From Wurfbainia villosa (lineage: Eukaryota > Streptophyta > Magnoliopsida > Zingiberales > Zingiberaceae): a stretch of 64,000 bases of DNA. Position numbers and translations under genes: made by a program. Location of the stretch: contig JAKLTH010000238.1 in the NCBI GenBank assembly GCA_025175895.1, positions 5,208,001 through 5,272,000 of the forward strand. The letters are read 5' to 3'. Below are positions 35,143 to 46,835 of the stretch, one piece after another. Within the stretch, counting starts at the first letter, position 1. Each line of letters starts with the position of its first letter. The notes below the pieces were generated by a model. It did no database searches. It was not told the origin of the DNA and saw only the letters and a program-made list of their open reading frames with translations.

Positions 35143-37500
35143 TAGGTTGCGAAGTCCACTTTCGGATTTTATTTCGTTCGGACATCGAGTTTTGCTTACT
35201 CGATTTTGGTTTTGTGAGTTCTGGGATCTGGCTGTTGCGGGACATCTCCGAGCTACAAGGTTTAAGGTATGTTAATTGTTATTACATATCCTTCTATTGG
35301 TTATGCATTTAGTTGCTTATAACATGGATGACTTGTAGGATATTGGTTAGTATTCGTAACCATGGTTTGAGGTTGACCACGGGAACGATATGTTGGGTTT
35401 ATTAGATATGTACCTGCTATCGAAAAGGTAATTACCTTTGAGAGCCGAATCGACTGTCGGAAGCGGGTGGATTAGGTAGGCACATCTCTTGTGGAGATCA
35501 AGGATTATAGTCCTAAGGATTTCCACTAATTATGTTTGTCAGATTATTACCTGAGGGGTAATGGACTAAGCGAGTATACTATTATTGATGCAGATAGTAG
35601 AAAATTAGGGGATGATATTCATAGGAATGTTGATCCCTGAGATGGTCGTTCTAGGTTGTATAACTTTGGGAGTACTTAACTCGTGTTATACGAAGATAGA
35701 AGTGGTAGTTGAATACCATTATCCGGATTTAGCCGGTACTTGATGGAAGATATAGGAAATAACCTACGGGAAATGATGTATCACTTAATCACAGTTCAGT
35801 GATGTTGTGAGATAGTATTTCCCCACGTCATTTTATTTGACTCATTGTCAGAGAATTCTTGGGCATCGAGTAGGGTGATTGTTTGGTAATGAATGTACCA
35901 TGCAGAGTCGTTAGACTTGAGAAGATTACGACCATTTAATAGCCCAAGAATGTGATTGAGTTGGTTTTGGCCACCCACAGGGTATTGGCTGACATCTTGA
36001 TCAGGATGTTTGGATCTCCTACCAGATCCTACCGGAAGTCCTTAGACCGAGTCATGTGTATAGAAATGACTCCGTAGTAAGTGTTTTAAAGAGTTGGAGA
36101 TTTGATAAGCAGATTTTGCGAGTCAAATTATTGGAATCCGAAATCTCCAAATGTTGGATAAAAGGAGCAAGATTTAAGTCATGAGTCACGAGCGACTATT
36201 AGAGAGTTTTTCGATCATAGAAGACCGATTGCAGATTGTCAGTAGCTTCTCATGTTTATCAGCGAACTCAGAGGAAAGACTCCGAAAGGAGATTATGTGT
36301 GTGCGATCAGAGTCTGACGATGAGACCACAGGCGATTATCCGATGGACCATTGTATCTATTTCTATTATAAGCAGCCGATATCTACGAGAAGAGTATGTA
36401 CTTTGAAGACTCAGTTGAAGACTATGAATGATACTTTCGAGCGGACGATCCACAACCTCGAAAGTTGAGATCATTACAGAAGAATGGATTATCACATCAG
36501 CAGCAATCTACTACCTCAGATATAGTTGGAGCTCTTTGATACTTTTATCCGGAAGAAGTAAGTTACTCAGCAGTATCAGCCGAAGACATCTCAGAAGACT
36601 CAGACGTTCAGACAACAATTGTTATCTTCCCAGGCGTAGTTATGATTTGTTCAGAGGAGAGAGAGTATACGACGATGGTCGTATCTATGCCGTATTCTCC
36701 AGATGCAGCTATACCTTTCACAGAGTTGGAGCATGCTACGATGTTGGCAGTTCATCAGTATTTTACAATCGGATGTGTACCCTTGCCAGTATAACAGTGT
36801 TTATCATCTCCGATGCAGTTGTTTCAGATTGTACCTCAGTTTCAGCAGTTGACTTCAGTTCCTCCATGATAGTCTTTGCATCTACATGAGCTCGGTAGTC
36901 GAGCAGATGTTGGACAAGTTTACATGATTACTCGAGAAAAAGTATAGAAGACCGAAGGATCGGTCCTTCGGGGTATTACTTTAGGTTATCCTATTTGCGG
37001 ATATATCAAGAGATACTGGAAGTTTACAGGTATCGTTGTCTAGAACATTTTTGGATAGGGTTCGAAGGGTTCCTATCAACTTGTGGATTGGTGGTATCTC
37101 TACCGTCAGGTGAGATGTTGACTAACGATCGCGAAGTCAAGGGATACCCTTAGCCTTTGCTAAACATACCTCTACTATAGACATATCCTTACGGATAATT
37201 GGATTGTTGGAGCGTTGGTATACTAGGACTCTCAGATGTATGTATAATCCGAGAGTATTCGGATGTAGTTACGGATGAACTCTCGGGCTTGCCATCGCAT
37301 GGGCAAGTGGAATATGTGATTAGGGGTGATTTCGGAAATAGTTCCGATATTGGAGACCTCATACTAGGAGATGATTTTATTGGTATTAGTGTTGTTAAAC
37401 ACTGTAGAAATTGAAAGAACGTAAGTTGCGATTATATGAGGTATTGGATAGGATAGTTATCTGCTATTCCTTCCGAAAAGATCCAAAGAGAGACAGATCT
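35143..37500 (+). pseudogene. Decayed gag/protease region of element B
   Basis: The sequence is colinear with 8176-10580 of element A. No long frame and no recognisable knuckle or protease motif survives. Assignment to gag and protease is by position before the reverse-transcriptase fragment. Confidence 0.5.
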
Positions 37501-37620
37501 TTGAGGTTATACATCGATTATCGATGATGGAATGGAGTAGTTGAGAATGAATATCCTTCGTTGTGGATAGATGATCTGTTAAGATCAGCTAAAGGACACC
37601 TGTGTATATCCTAGGGTTGG
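37501..37620 (+). pseudogene. Reverse transcriptase fragment of element B
   Basis: The frame reads YIDYR, stop, WN, VVENEYPSLWIDDLLRSAK, the same block as in element A, including the stop immediately after IDYR. A second stop follows CIS, where A still reads CVYSRVG. The shared lesion shows that both copies descend from one defective template. Confidence 0.78.
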
Positions 37621-38033
37621 TCTACGACTGGAGGTTTGATATTGTAGTGACTTAGTGTCATACAATTATCATTGTCGATGTGATGATTGAGCTATCATTA
37701 GCGTAGAGTAAAAGGATTCAGGTGTATAGAGCTGATTGATAATGTTGTTAGATTTATCGACGATTTAGTCGTTCATGAATTTGAGGAATCAAGTACTCTT
37801 GGAGTATTTGAGACCGATTGTCATAATATCTGTGGAGGATATATTTATGGATATATTCCCAATCTTGAGGGAAGTTGTGGTTTCCCTAGATTGATTTGGT
37901 ATTTACCATAGATGAGGATAGGATGTTATAGTGATACTATACCGTCGACTTGTTGGACCAAGAAGGTGATGGAAATCACCTGGTCGGAAGATTAGAAAGT
38001 TAGGTTTCAGGGCCTAGACGGTGGCTGACTTTT

Positions 38034-38234
38034 GTGTCAGTTTTAGTTAATCCGTCCGATAAGGACGGAAAGGTATTGTACATAAATGCATCATTTCAGG
38101 GATTAGGAGGGATCCCGATGCAGTTGAATGAGACGTATATTATGTGTATGCTAGTTGAGAAACTAGCGAGATTAGTCATTATAGCCTTCCAGTTACTTTC
38201 AGTTTTAGGTGACAGAGTGAATTTTAGACATTAG
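38034..38234 (+). pseudogene. RNase H start of element B
   Basis: A 66-codon frame begins SVLVNPSDKDGKVLYINAS and continues FQGLGGIPMQLNE. This is the start of gypsy RNase H. The catalytic aspartate of the YxDAS motif is asparagine here (YINAS), so the site is dead. Element A keeps the aspartate. Confidence 0.8.
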
Positions 38235-38498
38235 ATTAATTTCTCTTGTGAGAATAAATCTCTGTCTCTGTGAAGGATAGTGGTTCCCAGAGTTGCATTC
38301 GATTTAGGAAGAGTTATTTCAAGAGACTCTTCATTCGGGAGTGATGATTTATTCGGAGTGTATCCGAAAATAGTGAGTATTGAGACGTTCATGTTGGTGA
38401 AATGATATATGGGACACGGTTGATTTCGTAGTTTGATGTTGGGTATGCCAACAAGCAAAAGTGGAATATTGTGATCGGTAGGGTTATGTACCGTGATG

Positions 38499-38640
38499 AA
38501 GTGGGAGCCTAGTACGTTAGACTGTGTGGGGAGATTATCTAGAATTCGGAAAGGACTTGATAGGATTTGGGTAGTCGATGATCGATTAGCTAGGTCCGCT
38601 CATTTTCTTTCGAGTCGTAAGATGGATTTCGTTGGATCGC
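38499..38640 (+). pseudogene. Integrase core fragment of element B
   Basis: The frame reads KWEPSTLDCVGRLSRIRKGL then DRIWVVDDRLARSAHF, the counterpart of 11749-11860 in element A. The first DDE aspartate (LDCV) is present; the remainder is lost. No chromodomain could be read in B, although one is visible in A. Confidence 0.82.
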
Positions 38641-38936
38641 CTGATGAAATTATATCCATGGAGTATCCTTGAATATCATTTCTGATAGTGATTCATGATT
38701 CACCTTACGATTCTGGCAAAGTCTCTCATCAGTTATGAGTCTAGAACTCCACTTTGGTACAGTTATTTACCTTTTAATAGGTTGATTGAGAGTGTATATA
38801 AGAGTTGAAATATAATACTCAAGCTCAGTACCCCACTTAGTCACTTGAGGTGTGACTTTGCTCCGGATACTTGAGATGGTTATTGTGACATTTCGTACTC
38901 GTACATGAGTTGGAAATTTAGGGACCAAATTTTTAT

Positions 38937-38949
38937 AAGTGGGGGAGAA
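38937..38949 (+). other. Polypurine tract of element B
   Basis: AAGTGGGGGAGAA abuts the TGTAAAGTTC start of the 3' LTR. Confidence 0.9.
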
Positions 38950-41900
38950 TGTAAAGTTCGGGAAAAAAAAATTGGATTAACTGTTTTAATTAATTGAGTT
39001 TAATTGATGGAATTAAATTGGGCTTGGGCTGTAATGGGCTTGGGCTGTAATGGGCTTGGGCTGAAATTGGGCTAAGGTTGTAATGGGCTTGGGCTGAAAT
39101 TGGGCTAAATCTGTTTGGATTAGACTCAGGTTTGGATTGGGCTGAGCTAACCAAATCAGTTCGAACGACTTTTATAAGCTACCGAACGAACTGATTTCTC
39201 CAAATTGCGCAATTTCTTCTCCCCAAATTCCGATCGTGCAATTTCTTCTCTTCCTCGTTTCGCCGCCGCAGCTTTCCCGATCGCGCGTGACACCGTCGAC
39301 TTCTTCGGTCATCGCCGCCGTCGCGAGCTCACCGCCCGACCGTCACTCGCGAGCCGATCTTCACTTCGCTCACCGCGATAGCTAGCGCCACGCCCCGCCC
39401 GGGGGTGATCCTACCGAGGGAAAGAGGTCGACCAAGCTTCGCCGGGTTTGAATCGGGTGAGGGATTGCATTGAGAGCTAGGGATCGACAACAGGTTTTCG
39501 CTGTTGGATTTGGGAGCAATCTGCCGTCGCCTTCGGAGCAAGGTAAGGTGTTGAATCGATTTTTCGATCTTGGACGGGATCTATTTTTCTGTGGTGTTCT
39601 CTTTCCCGTGTGCAGTCCCGTTGTCACTCGAGTTTAGGTCGTTGCCATCGCAGAAGCTCATATCGTCGTCGGCCCTCTGTTCTGTCGATATATGATCGTG
39701 CCGGCCACTTAGCGCTCAGCCGACCTTCGAGTTGGCCGGGTTGTCGTCACCAAGGCCGATAGGGAGATCCGATAGTTAAGGTTGGAATGGGAAGAACATC
39801 ATCAAGGTAGATCTTTAGATTTGGGCTGTGAATTGGCTATTGAGATGATTCTGTTCCCTGTTTTTGTAGGGTGAACATTGATCTTTGGATTGCGATTGGG
39901 GTGGATGTTGATCGAGGTTTCTGCGGTGTGGTGAGCTGAATTGCAACTCTAATTTAGTTGTTGTTTAGATTTTGTTTATTATTGCTGTTGATTTTAGAGT
40001 GTCAATTATGGTTGCTGTGTTGTTGTGGCTATATTGATCTGGGTGATCGTTAGGGCAGAATCTGGACCCGAGTTGGAATTGGGAGGTAGGTGATTTTGGG
40101 ATGTGGTGTGGTGATGCTTTACGTTTTGTGTCGGTTGTGTGTGGAGGAAGTTGTAGCCGGGTTTGATTGATCCGATAGGGGAGTGACCAAGTGGCCTAGA
40201 GGATTGATTTTGGTAGATGAGGAGATTAAATCTAGACTGGCAGTAACTGTGTGGATTTCTATGGTGAGTGTATAGTCCGATTGTTGCATCTTTTGCTATC
40301 TACTGTGGTGTGGAAGCTGCGATTGAGGTGGTGGTTTGATCTTGTGGTAGTAAGCTGCCATTACAGCTCAGATTTGTGTGTTGATTCATTGGTTGGTTTT
40401 GTAGCGATTTTCGTATTGGGTTGTTGGCCATGGTGTTGGTGGATTATGTTTGGTTTTGGTGTATCAGATTGGGATAATTGGGGTTTCTACCTCATAGGCG
40501 AGGAAAGGATGCGAACATAGAAACAAGTAGTGTTTAGTTCGTATACTTGTATGATGCTTGTACTTAATCATAGTTTGCTATTATGTGCAGGTTTGGGATA
40601 CGAGACAGGTTTTTGGGCTTGATGATTATTGTTACAGGATTCGTAACAGGTGGGTAATATCTACCTGGTCCGGTAGTTTGATCAATTCCAGTGCATGATC
40701 TTGGATTTATGTTTATACCTGTTTACCTTAAATCCACTCTTATTTAATCGTATGCTTGTACTGCCTTTGACCTTTGAGATATATACTCTGTTACTTCATT
40801 GATTATCTAGCACGGATAGGAACTATAAAAACCCTATTATGTGTTAGCTGATAGATGTTTAGTAAGTACATGTGGTTAGGGTTATTTTTTTTATGACCTC
40901 AGATTGGGTTACTGGGTTGCATCACTAGGTTAGGTGATGAGTCCAAACTATGAGGTCGGTCGTTGTATCGTATACATATTAGTGTGTTAGTTTGACGGAT
41001 CTATTTATCTGTACATAGGTAAATAGGTTGTGATTACGGATTAGTCGTCCTTGCATGGTCGACTTTTGGTTGACTATGTCTCCCCGTGAGTTAGGGAGTG
41101 TTGCGAGGATTTGTGTGTGAGCTATGCATCATTACATTTCATGCATGCTGACGACTGGGTCTGCCTTGTGGTTGAGACGAAGTCGTCACCATCCCGCCTC
41201 CCGCCACTCGGGTAGTGGTGCAGGGTCGAGGGCGAGCATTGCGCTGCTCTCGCCACTATGGATGGTGGTAGCCGGAGATGCGCGACTTGGCCACCGGGCG
41301 GAGTGGTAGTTAGCGCGACTCACCCACTATAGACAAGTGGTCGGTGATGTGCGCTTGTCCCGGTGCGTGCTCGCTCACTCATGGGTAGAGACGGAGCGCT
41401 AGCAGGGACCCCGCGGTGGGTAGCATATAGCTCTACGGCGGGCTAGCCATCGTTTCATACTACCCAACCCTGGCCACCGAGAGTGGTGGCTACCGAGTCG
41501 GATAGTTGTCATGTCCTCGCCACCCAGGCCACACCGGGTCGTGGTAGCGAAGTTGGGTGCGCAGCATGACCATGCATATGCATTGATATATATGTATGCA
41601 TGTATTTGATATATGTTTTACATATGCCCGTGAGATGCCGCATTTGATCGAGCTATGATTGCACATGCTTGTTCATCATGATACATGTCATTTGCATTTT
41701 ATTTATCGCTATGTGTTGAGTATGATACATGCGCTGATTCGATCGTTATATGCATTTGATTAGCATCATGTCATTGTGTGGTACGGACTGGTTAGTACAG
41801 TGATCATATACCGCTCATATGTTGGAGTATCGTGCGTATGGGATCGACTACATTATACGGGTTATGTTATTGTATATCCGTCAGATGATATAGCTTATGG

Positions 41901-42548
41901 TGTGCGCATCAGTCACCACGCTGGTATATTACTTTATGTTCCTGATCGCTTTAGTATATACATTGAGTATGATTTTACTGTAGTTACTTGTTATTAGATT
42001 TGGATATGACTGTATGTCTATTGGACTCATGCTGTATACCTGTAGATCTTCACATGTATACTTGTAGATCTATCCTTATATATTGTTCATGCACTTTCTA
42101 TATATTATCCCTGAGTTTATACTCACCACCCCGGGACCCCTTCACGATAATGGTAGAAGATTCCTCGACGCTCGACTTGGTGATCCCATCTCACACCGGA
42201 CGGCTGGGTATTTAATCCGCATTTGTTGTATTTGTGTGGATTGTCGTTTTGTGGTTTTAGCCTGTATTGTTTCCGTATCTGTGATATACGGACGTGTTGT
42301 ATGTATTTGGCTTTCGATATGGCTTCTATTATGTTTCTTGTTGTGTCAAGTCACTCCGGAGTGCACAGTTGAGTCATTGTATATTGTTTTATCTGTTGTA
42401 TGTTTCCGCTGTGTTTGATATATTGATATCTTTATATATTGTGTTGTTGTTGTGGGCATACGAGCCTTTATTAACCCGATATGTTGTCACGTACAGGGGA
42501 GATGTCGTCCGTTTGCTTTTCAACACGGCATACTCTCGGGGCGTGACA
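38950..42548 (+). repeat. 3' LTR of gypsy element B
   Basis: It is near-identical to the 5' LTR over most of its length, for example 39780-40500 against 32290-33010. Blocks of clustered small indels and C/T changes lie at about 40580-40690, 41140-41570 and 41770-41970. Some of these differences match those in the 3' LTR of element A (see findings). Confidence 0.93.
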
Positions 42549-43801
42549 CTGAGTGCGGTGCTCGTCTACTCATGAGTAGGGACGGAGTGGCTAGCAGCAG
42601 GGACCCCCGTGTGAGTAGCATATAGCTCTATGGCGGCTAGCTACTGTTTCATACTACCCAACTCGGTCACTCGAGAGTGGTGGCGGCTGGAGTCGGGATA
42701 GTTGTCATGTCGTGCCACTTAGGCCACACTGGGGTCGTGGTAGCGAGTTGGGTGCGCAGGCATGACCATGCATATGCATTGCTGATATATATGTATGCAT
42801 GTATTTGATATATGTTTTACATATGCCTGTGAAATGCTGCATTTGATTGAGCTATGATTACTGCATATGATTTTTCATCATGTTACATGTCATTTGCATT
42901 TTATATACTGCTATGTGTTGAGCATGATACATGCGTTGATTCAGACTGTTATATGCATTTGATTAGCATCATGTCATTGTGTGGTACGGACCGAATTGTT
43001 ATTACAGGTAATCATATACTGTTCATATGTTGGAGTATTGGTCAGGTATGGGATTGACTTGGTACGTTATATGAGTTATGTTATTGTAAATCTGTTCAGG
43101 ATGATCTAGCATATGGTGTTACAGACCGTCAGGTACGTTGGTACATTACTTCATGTTCAGTTGATCAGTTTAGTATATACATTGAGTATGACTTTACTGT
43201 AGTTACTTGTTATTAGATTTGGATATGACTGTATGTCTATTGGACTCATGTTGTATACCTGTAGATCTTCACATGTATACTTGTAGATCTATCCTTATAT
43301 GTTGTTCATGCACTTTCTATATATTACCCCTGAGTTTATACTCACCACCCCTGGACCCTGGGTTTCCTGTCGCCCAGATAACAGGTAGAAGATTCCTTGG
43401 ACGTTCGGAGCTCCGCCAGCTGATCCCATCTCACACCGGATGAATGGATATGTTTTTCCGTATTGTTGTATTACTATGGATTGTTGGTTTGGGTTTTTAC
43501 CCTGTATTGTTTCCGTATTTGTGATATACAGATGTGATGTACGTATTTAGTCTTTGATTTGATTTTTGTTATGATTCTTGTCGTGTCAAGTCACTCCGGA
43601 GTGCACAGTTGGTCTTTGTATCTTATTTATCTGTTTGTATTGTTTCCGCTGTGTTTAGTATAATTGGTATGTTGATATCTTTATATCATATTGTTGTTGT
43701 GGGCCTACGGGCCTTGTATTAACCCGATATGTTGCCATGTACAGGGGAGATGTCGTCCGTTTGCTTTTCGGCACGGTATACTCTCGGGGCGTGACATCAG
43801 T

Positions 43802-44585
43802 CGACTATCATGTTATGGTAGTTGACTATTCTAAGTCGACTGTGACTCGACTAGTGTTCGAGTCCGGTTCAAGTGCCAACAGTCGACTGCCATGGAATGA
43901 CAGTCGACTGCGAGACCACCAGTCGACTGATGAAGGTATCAGTCGACTGTTAGTAAGGGTTTCGGGCACAGAAGCGAGTTGAGCTTGCAAGCACTCGATT
44001 GATAGGTCGATCAGTCGATTGATGGTAAGATCAGTCGACTGATGATGGTGCCGTTGGATGGAATTCAACGTGGAAAGCAGCCGTTATTGGGCAACGGCTA
44101 CGGGACCAGTCGACTGATAGGGACATCAGTCGACTACTCCTATGTCAACGGGAAGAAACCCTCTTCCTCTATAAAGAGGAGGGGTGTGGGGCTTTGAGAG
44201 TCTAATGCTTATGCTCTAACCTTCTCTCAAAGTGCTCTAAAAAATTTCCACTCTTCTTACTTGCTATTATTCCATTCTATTGTAAGAAGAGGGATTGTAA
44301 AGAGGTTACCTCTACCTAGCTTGGTGCAAAGAAGAGAATAGTGAAAGCTTGAGCCATGATTCACCTTGGACGAATCGAACCGTGGATTAGCGACGTAGTC
44401 GTGAACCACGTTACATGCGGTGTTAGCGTTTGTGTTTATTCCTCCTTTGTTTTGTCTTTAATTGTTTGTATTTGCATATTCCGCTTGCGCTAATAGTTTG
44501 TAGACGAGCAACGAACGAACGAATTCCATCGTCTACGACAAAGGCTATTCACCCCCCTCTAGCCGGCCAACATCGATCCCCTACA
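43802..44585 (+). repeat. 3' LTR of element C, second part
   Basis: It resumes after the TSD of the solo LTR and carries the CAGTCGACTG array, the TATA box CTATAAAG (44169-44176) and the end CCCCTACA. The TSD ATGGC of element C follows at 44586-44590. Confidence 0.93.
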
Positions 44586-44590
44586 ATGGC

Positions 44591-45850
44591 GTGGTGGGCA
44601 CGACGTTGCTTATAGAAGTAACATGAATTGATTCCGGAGGAGATCTAAAATCCTTTTCTGGATTCAGATGACACCCACGTATCTTGACCACCATGTCAAG
44701 GCCCATAGGACCCTCCATGATTTACCTCCCTCACAATAGCCGTGGGATAGGTTGGTGGGGGCCGCTAGATTGGCAGTTCCAATCTTTTTGCAGAATAATT
44801 AATGTGGTGCAGATTTTAAAAAACCAGTACTATAATTTAATTATATCAGCACTATAGGTAAGTTTTGAAAACCTTCTTATCACTGTTTTTAATGACTTTA
44901 AACTAATATTTTTTATACATATAGACTCTAAAACATTTCAAAAGCCTAAAACACTTGGAATGGGTCTGATTGGAGCTCTATAGGTTCATTAATGAGTTTT
45001 GACCGAAATTCATTGATAGATCTAGGATATTTGAATTTTTGAAAAGATAACATTTAATGGAAGAAGACAATACAATGAAATTATTTATGATGTTTATGTC
45101 TTGTTTTAGCATTCTTATGTGATAAGTTATGTATCAATTAAATCTTTTTCTCTCTTTCATATATACGTAACAATCATTGTTGTACTGATTTTAAAAAACA
45201 GGAGCACAATTGCTCTTGATTTTTGAAAACCCAACACCACCAAATATGGTGCTAAAAAAATTCAACACCTATAGATGATGCTACTATCAAAAATAAGCAC
45301 CAGCATCAAACAGAGTACTGGTTTCTTCCGTTGGCTCATTTGTTCTCATTTGTGGTGCTGGTTTCGAAACCTAGGTGTTGATGCTATTTTTTTTAACATC
45401 AACACCATCTATTGGTGGTGGATTCTTAAAATCAACATCAACATTTGATCATAAAGAGTTCCGATCGAATCCATACATTTCAAATGTTATAAGTTTCTGA
45501 AGGATTAAAGTCTATATGTATAAAAAAATATTAACTCGAATTTAATAATAACAATGATAAAAAAAGTTTTCAAAATTTAATCGTGATGTTAGTATAATTA
45601 AATTGCGGTACTACTTTTTAAAAATTAACATCACATTAATTGTTACATGTATGCAATGGAGAAAGAAAGTGTAATTTTATTCGGAAAGAGTAGAGAAAAA
45701 AAATCAACTTACATACAAAGGAGAAAAGAAATAGAAGAAAAGACAACATTACATTATTAGAGGGGTAAAATGGAAAATGGACATTTTCAAACTTTGAGAT
45801 GTCTTTTAGACAATCTTAAATTTGAGAGTGCCCTTTCATAAATTGCCGTA
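44591..45850. repeat. Mosaic of short palindromes and repeats, right part
   Basis: This is the continuation of 23104-24546 across the insertion of element C. The first 200 bp are not repeated elsewhere. From 44795 to about 45200 it parallels the left part in direct orientation, for example GTAAGTTTTGAAAA and the ATGTCTTGTTTTAGCATTC module near 45090 against 24025. From about 45640 to 45846 it is the reverse complement of 24297-24520. Palindromes with AACACC and GGTGTT recur at 45190-45440. No gene. Confidence 0.6.
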
Positions 45851-45870
45851 CTATATTCCTCATCCCACTT

Positions 45871-46070
45871 GGGTAGCATTTGGTTGGTGAATTTTTTTTT
45901 ATTTTTTATTTTTATTTTTTGAGAAAATGAGAAAATATGAAAAATAGTGTCCGGTTGGTATTTTTCACCTTCGTTCTTTAAAAAATAAAGAAGTTTTTTC
46001 TGAAAAATTGAAAAATATAGAAAAAACATTTTCTATTTTGAAAAATGCGCTCCAAATCAAACACTCTCTT
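45871..46070. mobile_element. Possible foldback MITE
   Basis: A 200-bp AT-rich unit starts GGGTAGCATTTGGTTGG and ends, on the other strand, AAGAGAGTGTTTGATTTGG. The arms are imperfectly complementary and continue with similar TTTTTC and GAAAAA runs, giving a weak fold-back. The GGG...GTTTGGT type of end is common in plant MITEs. No clear TSD was found, so the limits are uncertain. Confidence 0.4.
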
Positions 46071-46782
<712 letters not shown>

Positions 46783-46835
46783 TTGTTCTTAGGTATCCAT
46801 AATTCGATCCCCAACTATGATGCATTTATAGAATT

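Larger units (their letters stand above)
31531..42548 (+). mobile_element. Ty3/gypsy LTR retrotransposon B (chromovirus, Tekay/Del-like)
   Basis: The LTRs are 31531-35121 and 38950-42548 (3,591 and 3,599 bp), starting TGTAAAGTTCGG and ending GGGGCGTGACA. They are flanked by the TSD CTGAG (31526-31530 and 42549-42553) inside the solo LTR. The primer-binding site is at 35129 and the polypurine tract abuts the 3' LTR. The 3.8-kb interior is colinear with that of element A and equally decayed. It is the youngest insertion of this nest, since it lies in a solo LTR that lies in element C. Confidence 0.95.
29221..43796 (+). mobile_element. Solo gypsy LTR inserted in element C, itself split by element B
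   Basis: The left part is 29221-31530 and the right part 42554-43796. Together they make about 3.55 kb, starting TGTAAAATAC and ending GGGGCGTGACA, the same family as the LTRs of A and B. The TSD TCAGT lies at 29216-29220 and 43797-43801. No interior or second LTR of its own is present, so it is the product of LTR-LTR recombination. It contains a GC-rich leader-like stretch (29570-30165) and the hairpin cluster of the family, for example ACTCCCT/AGGGAGT at 31234-31254. Confidence 0.92.
24547..44585 (+). mobile_element. Sirevirus-like Ty1/copia element C, gag-only and non-autonomous
   Basis: The LTRs are 24547-25782 and 28774-29220 plus 43802-44585, the second being split by a solo gypsy LTR. 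They start TGTTAGTGCAATCAA and end CCCCTACA (CCCCTATA in the 5' copy). The TSD is ATGGC (24542-24546 and 44586-44590). A primer-binding site, one gag frame and several GGGGGAG polypurine tracts are present. Between the gag stop at 27576 and the 3' LTR there are only about 1.2 kb of non-coding sequence, so protease, integrase and reverse transcriptase are absent. This is the layout of a gag-only terminal-repeat retrotransposon (TR-GAG type). Gag end motifs and multiple polypurine tracts point to the Sirevirus lineage. It must have moved with enzymes from an autonomous relative. Confidence 0.92.

Noticed and set aside
36181..36889. Plus-strand frames of 95 and 153 codons in the interior of element B
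   Set aside because: They lie in the decayed gag/protease region and have no family motif. The matching region of element A does not keep them open.
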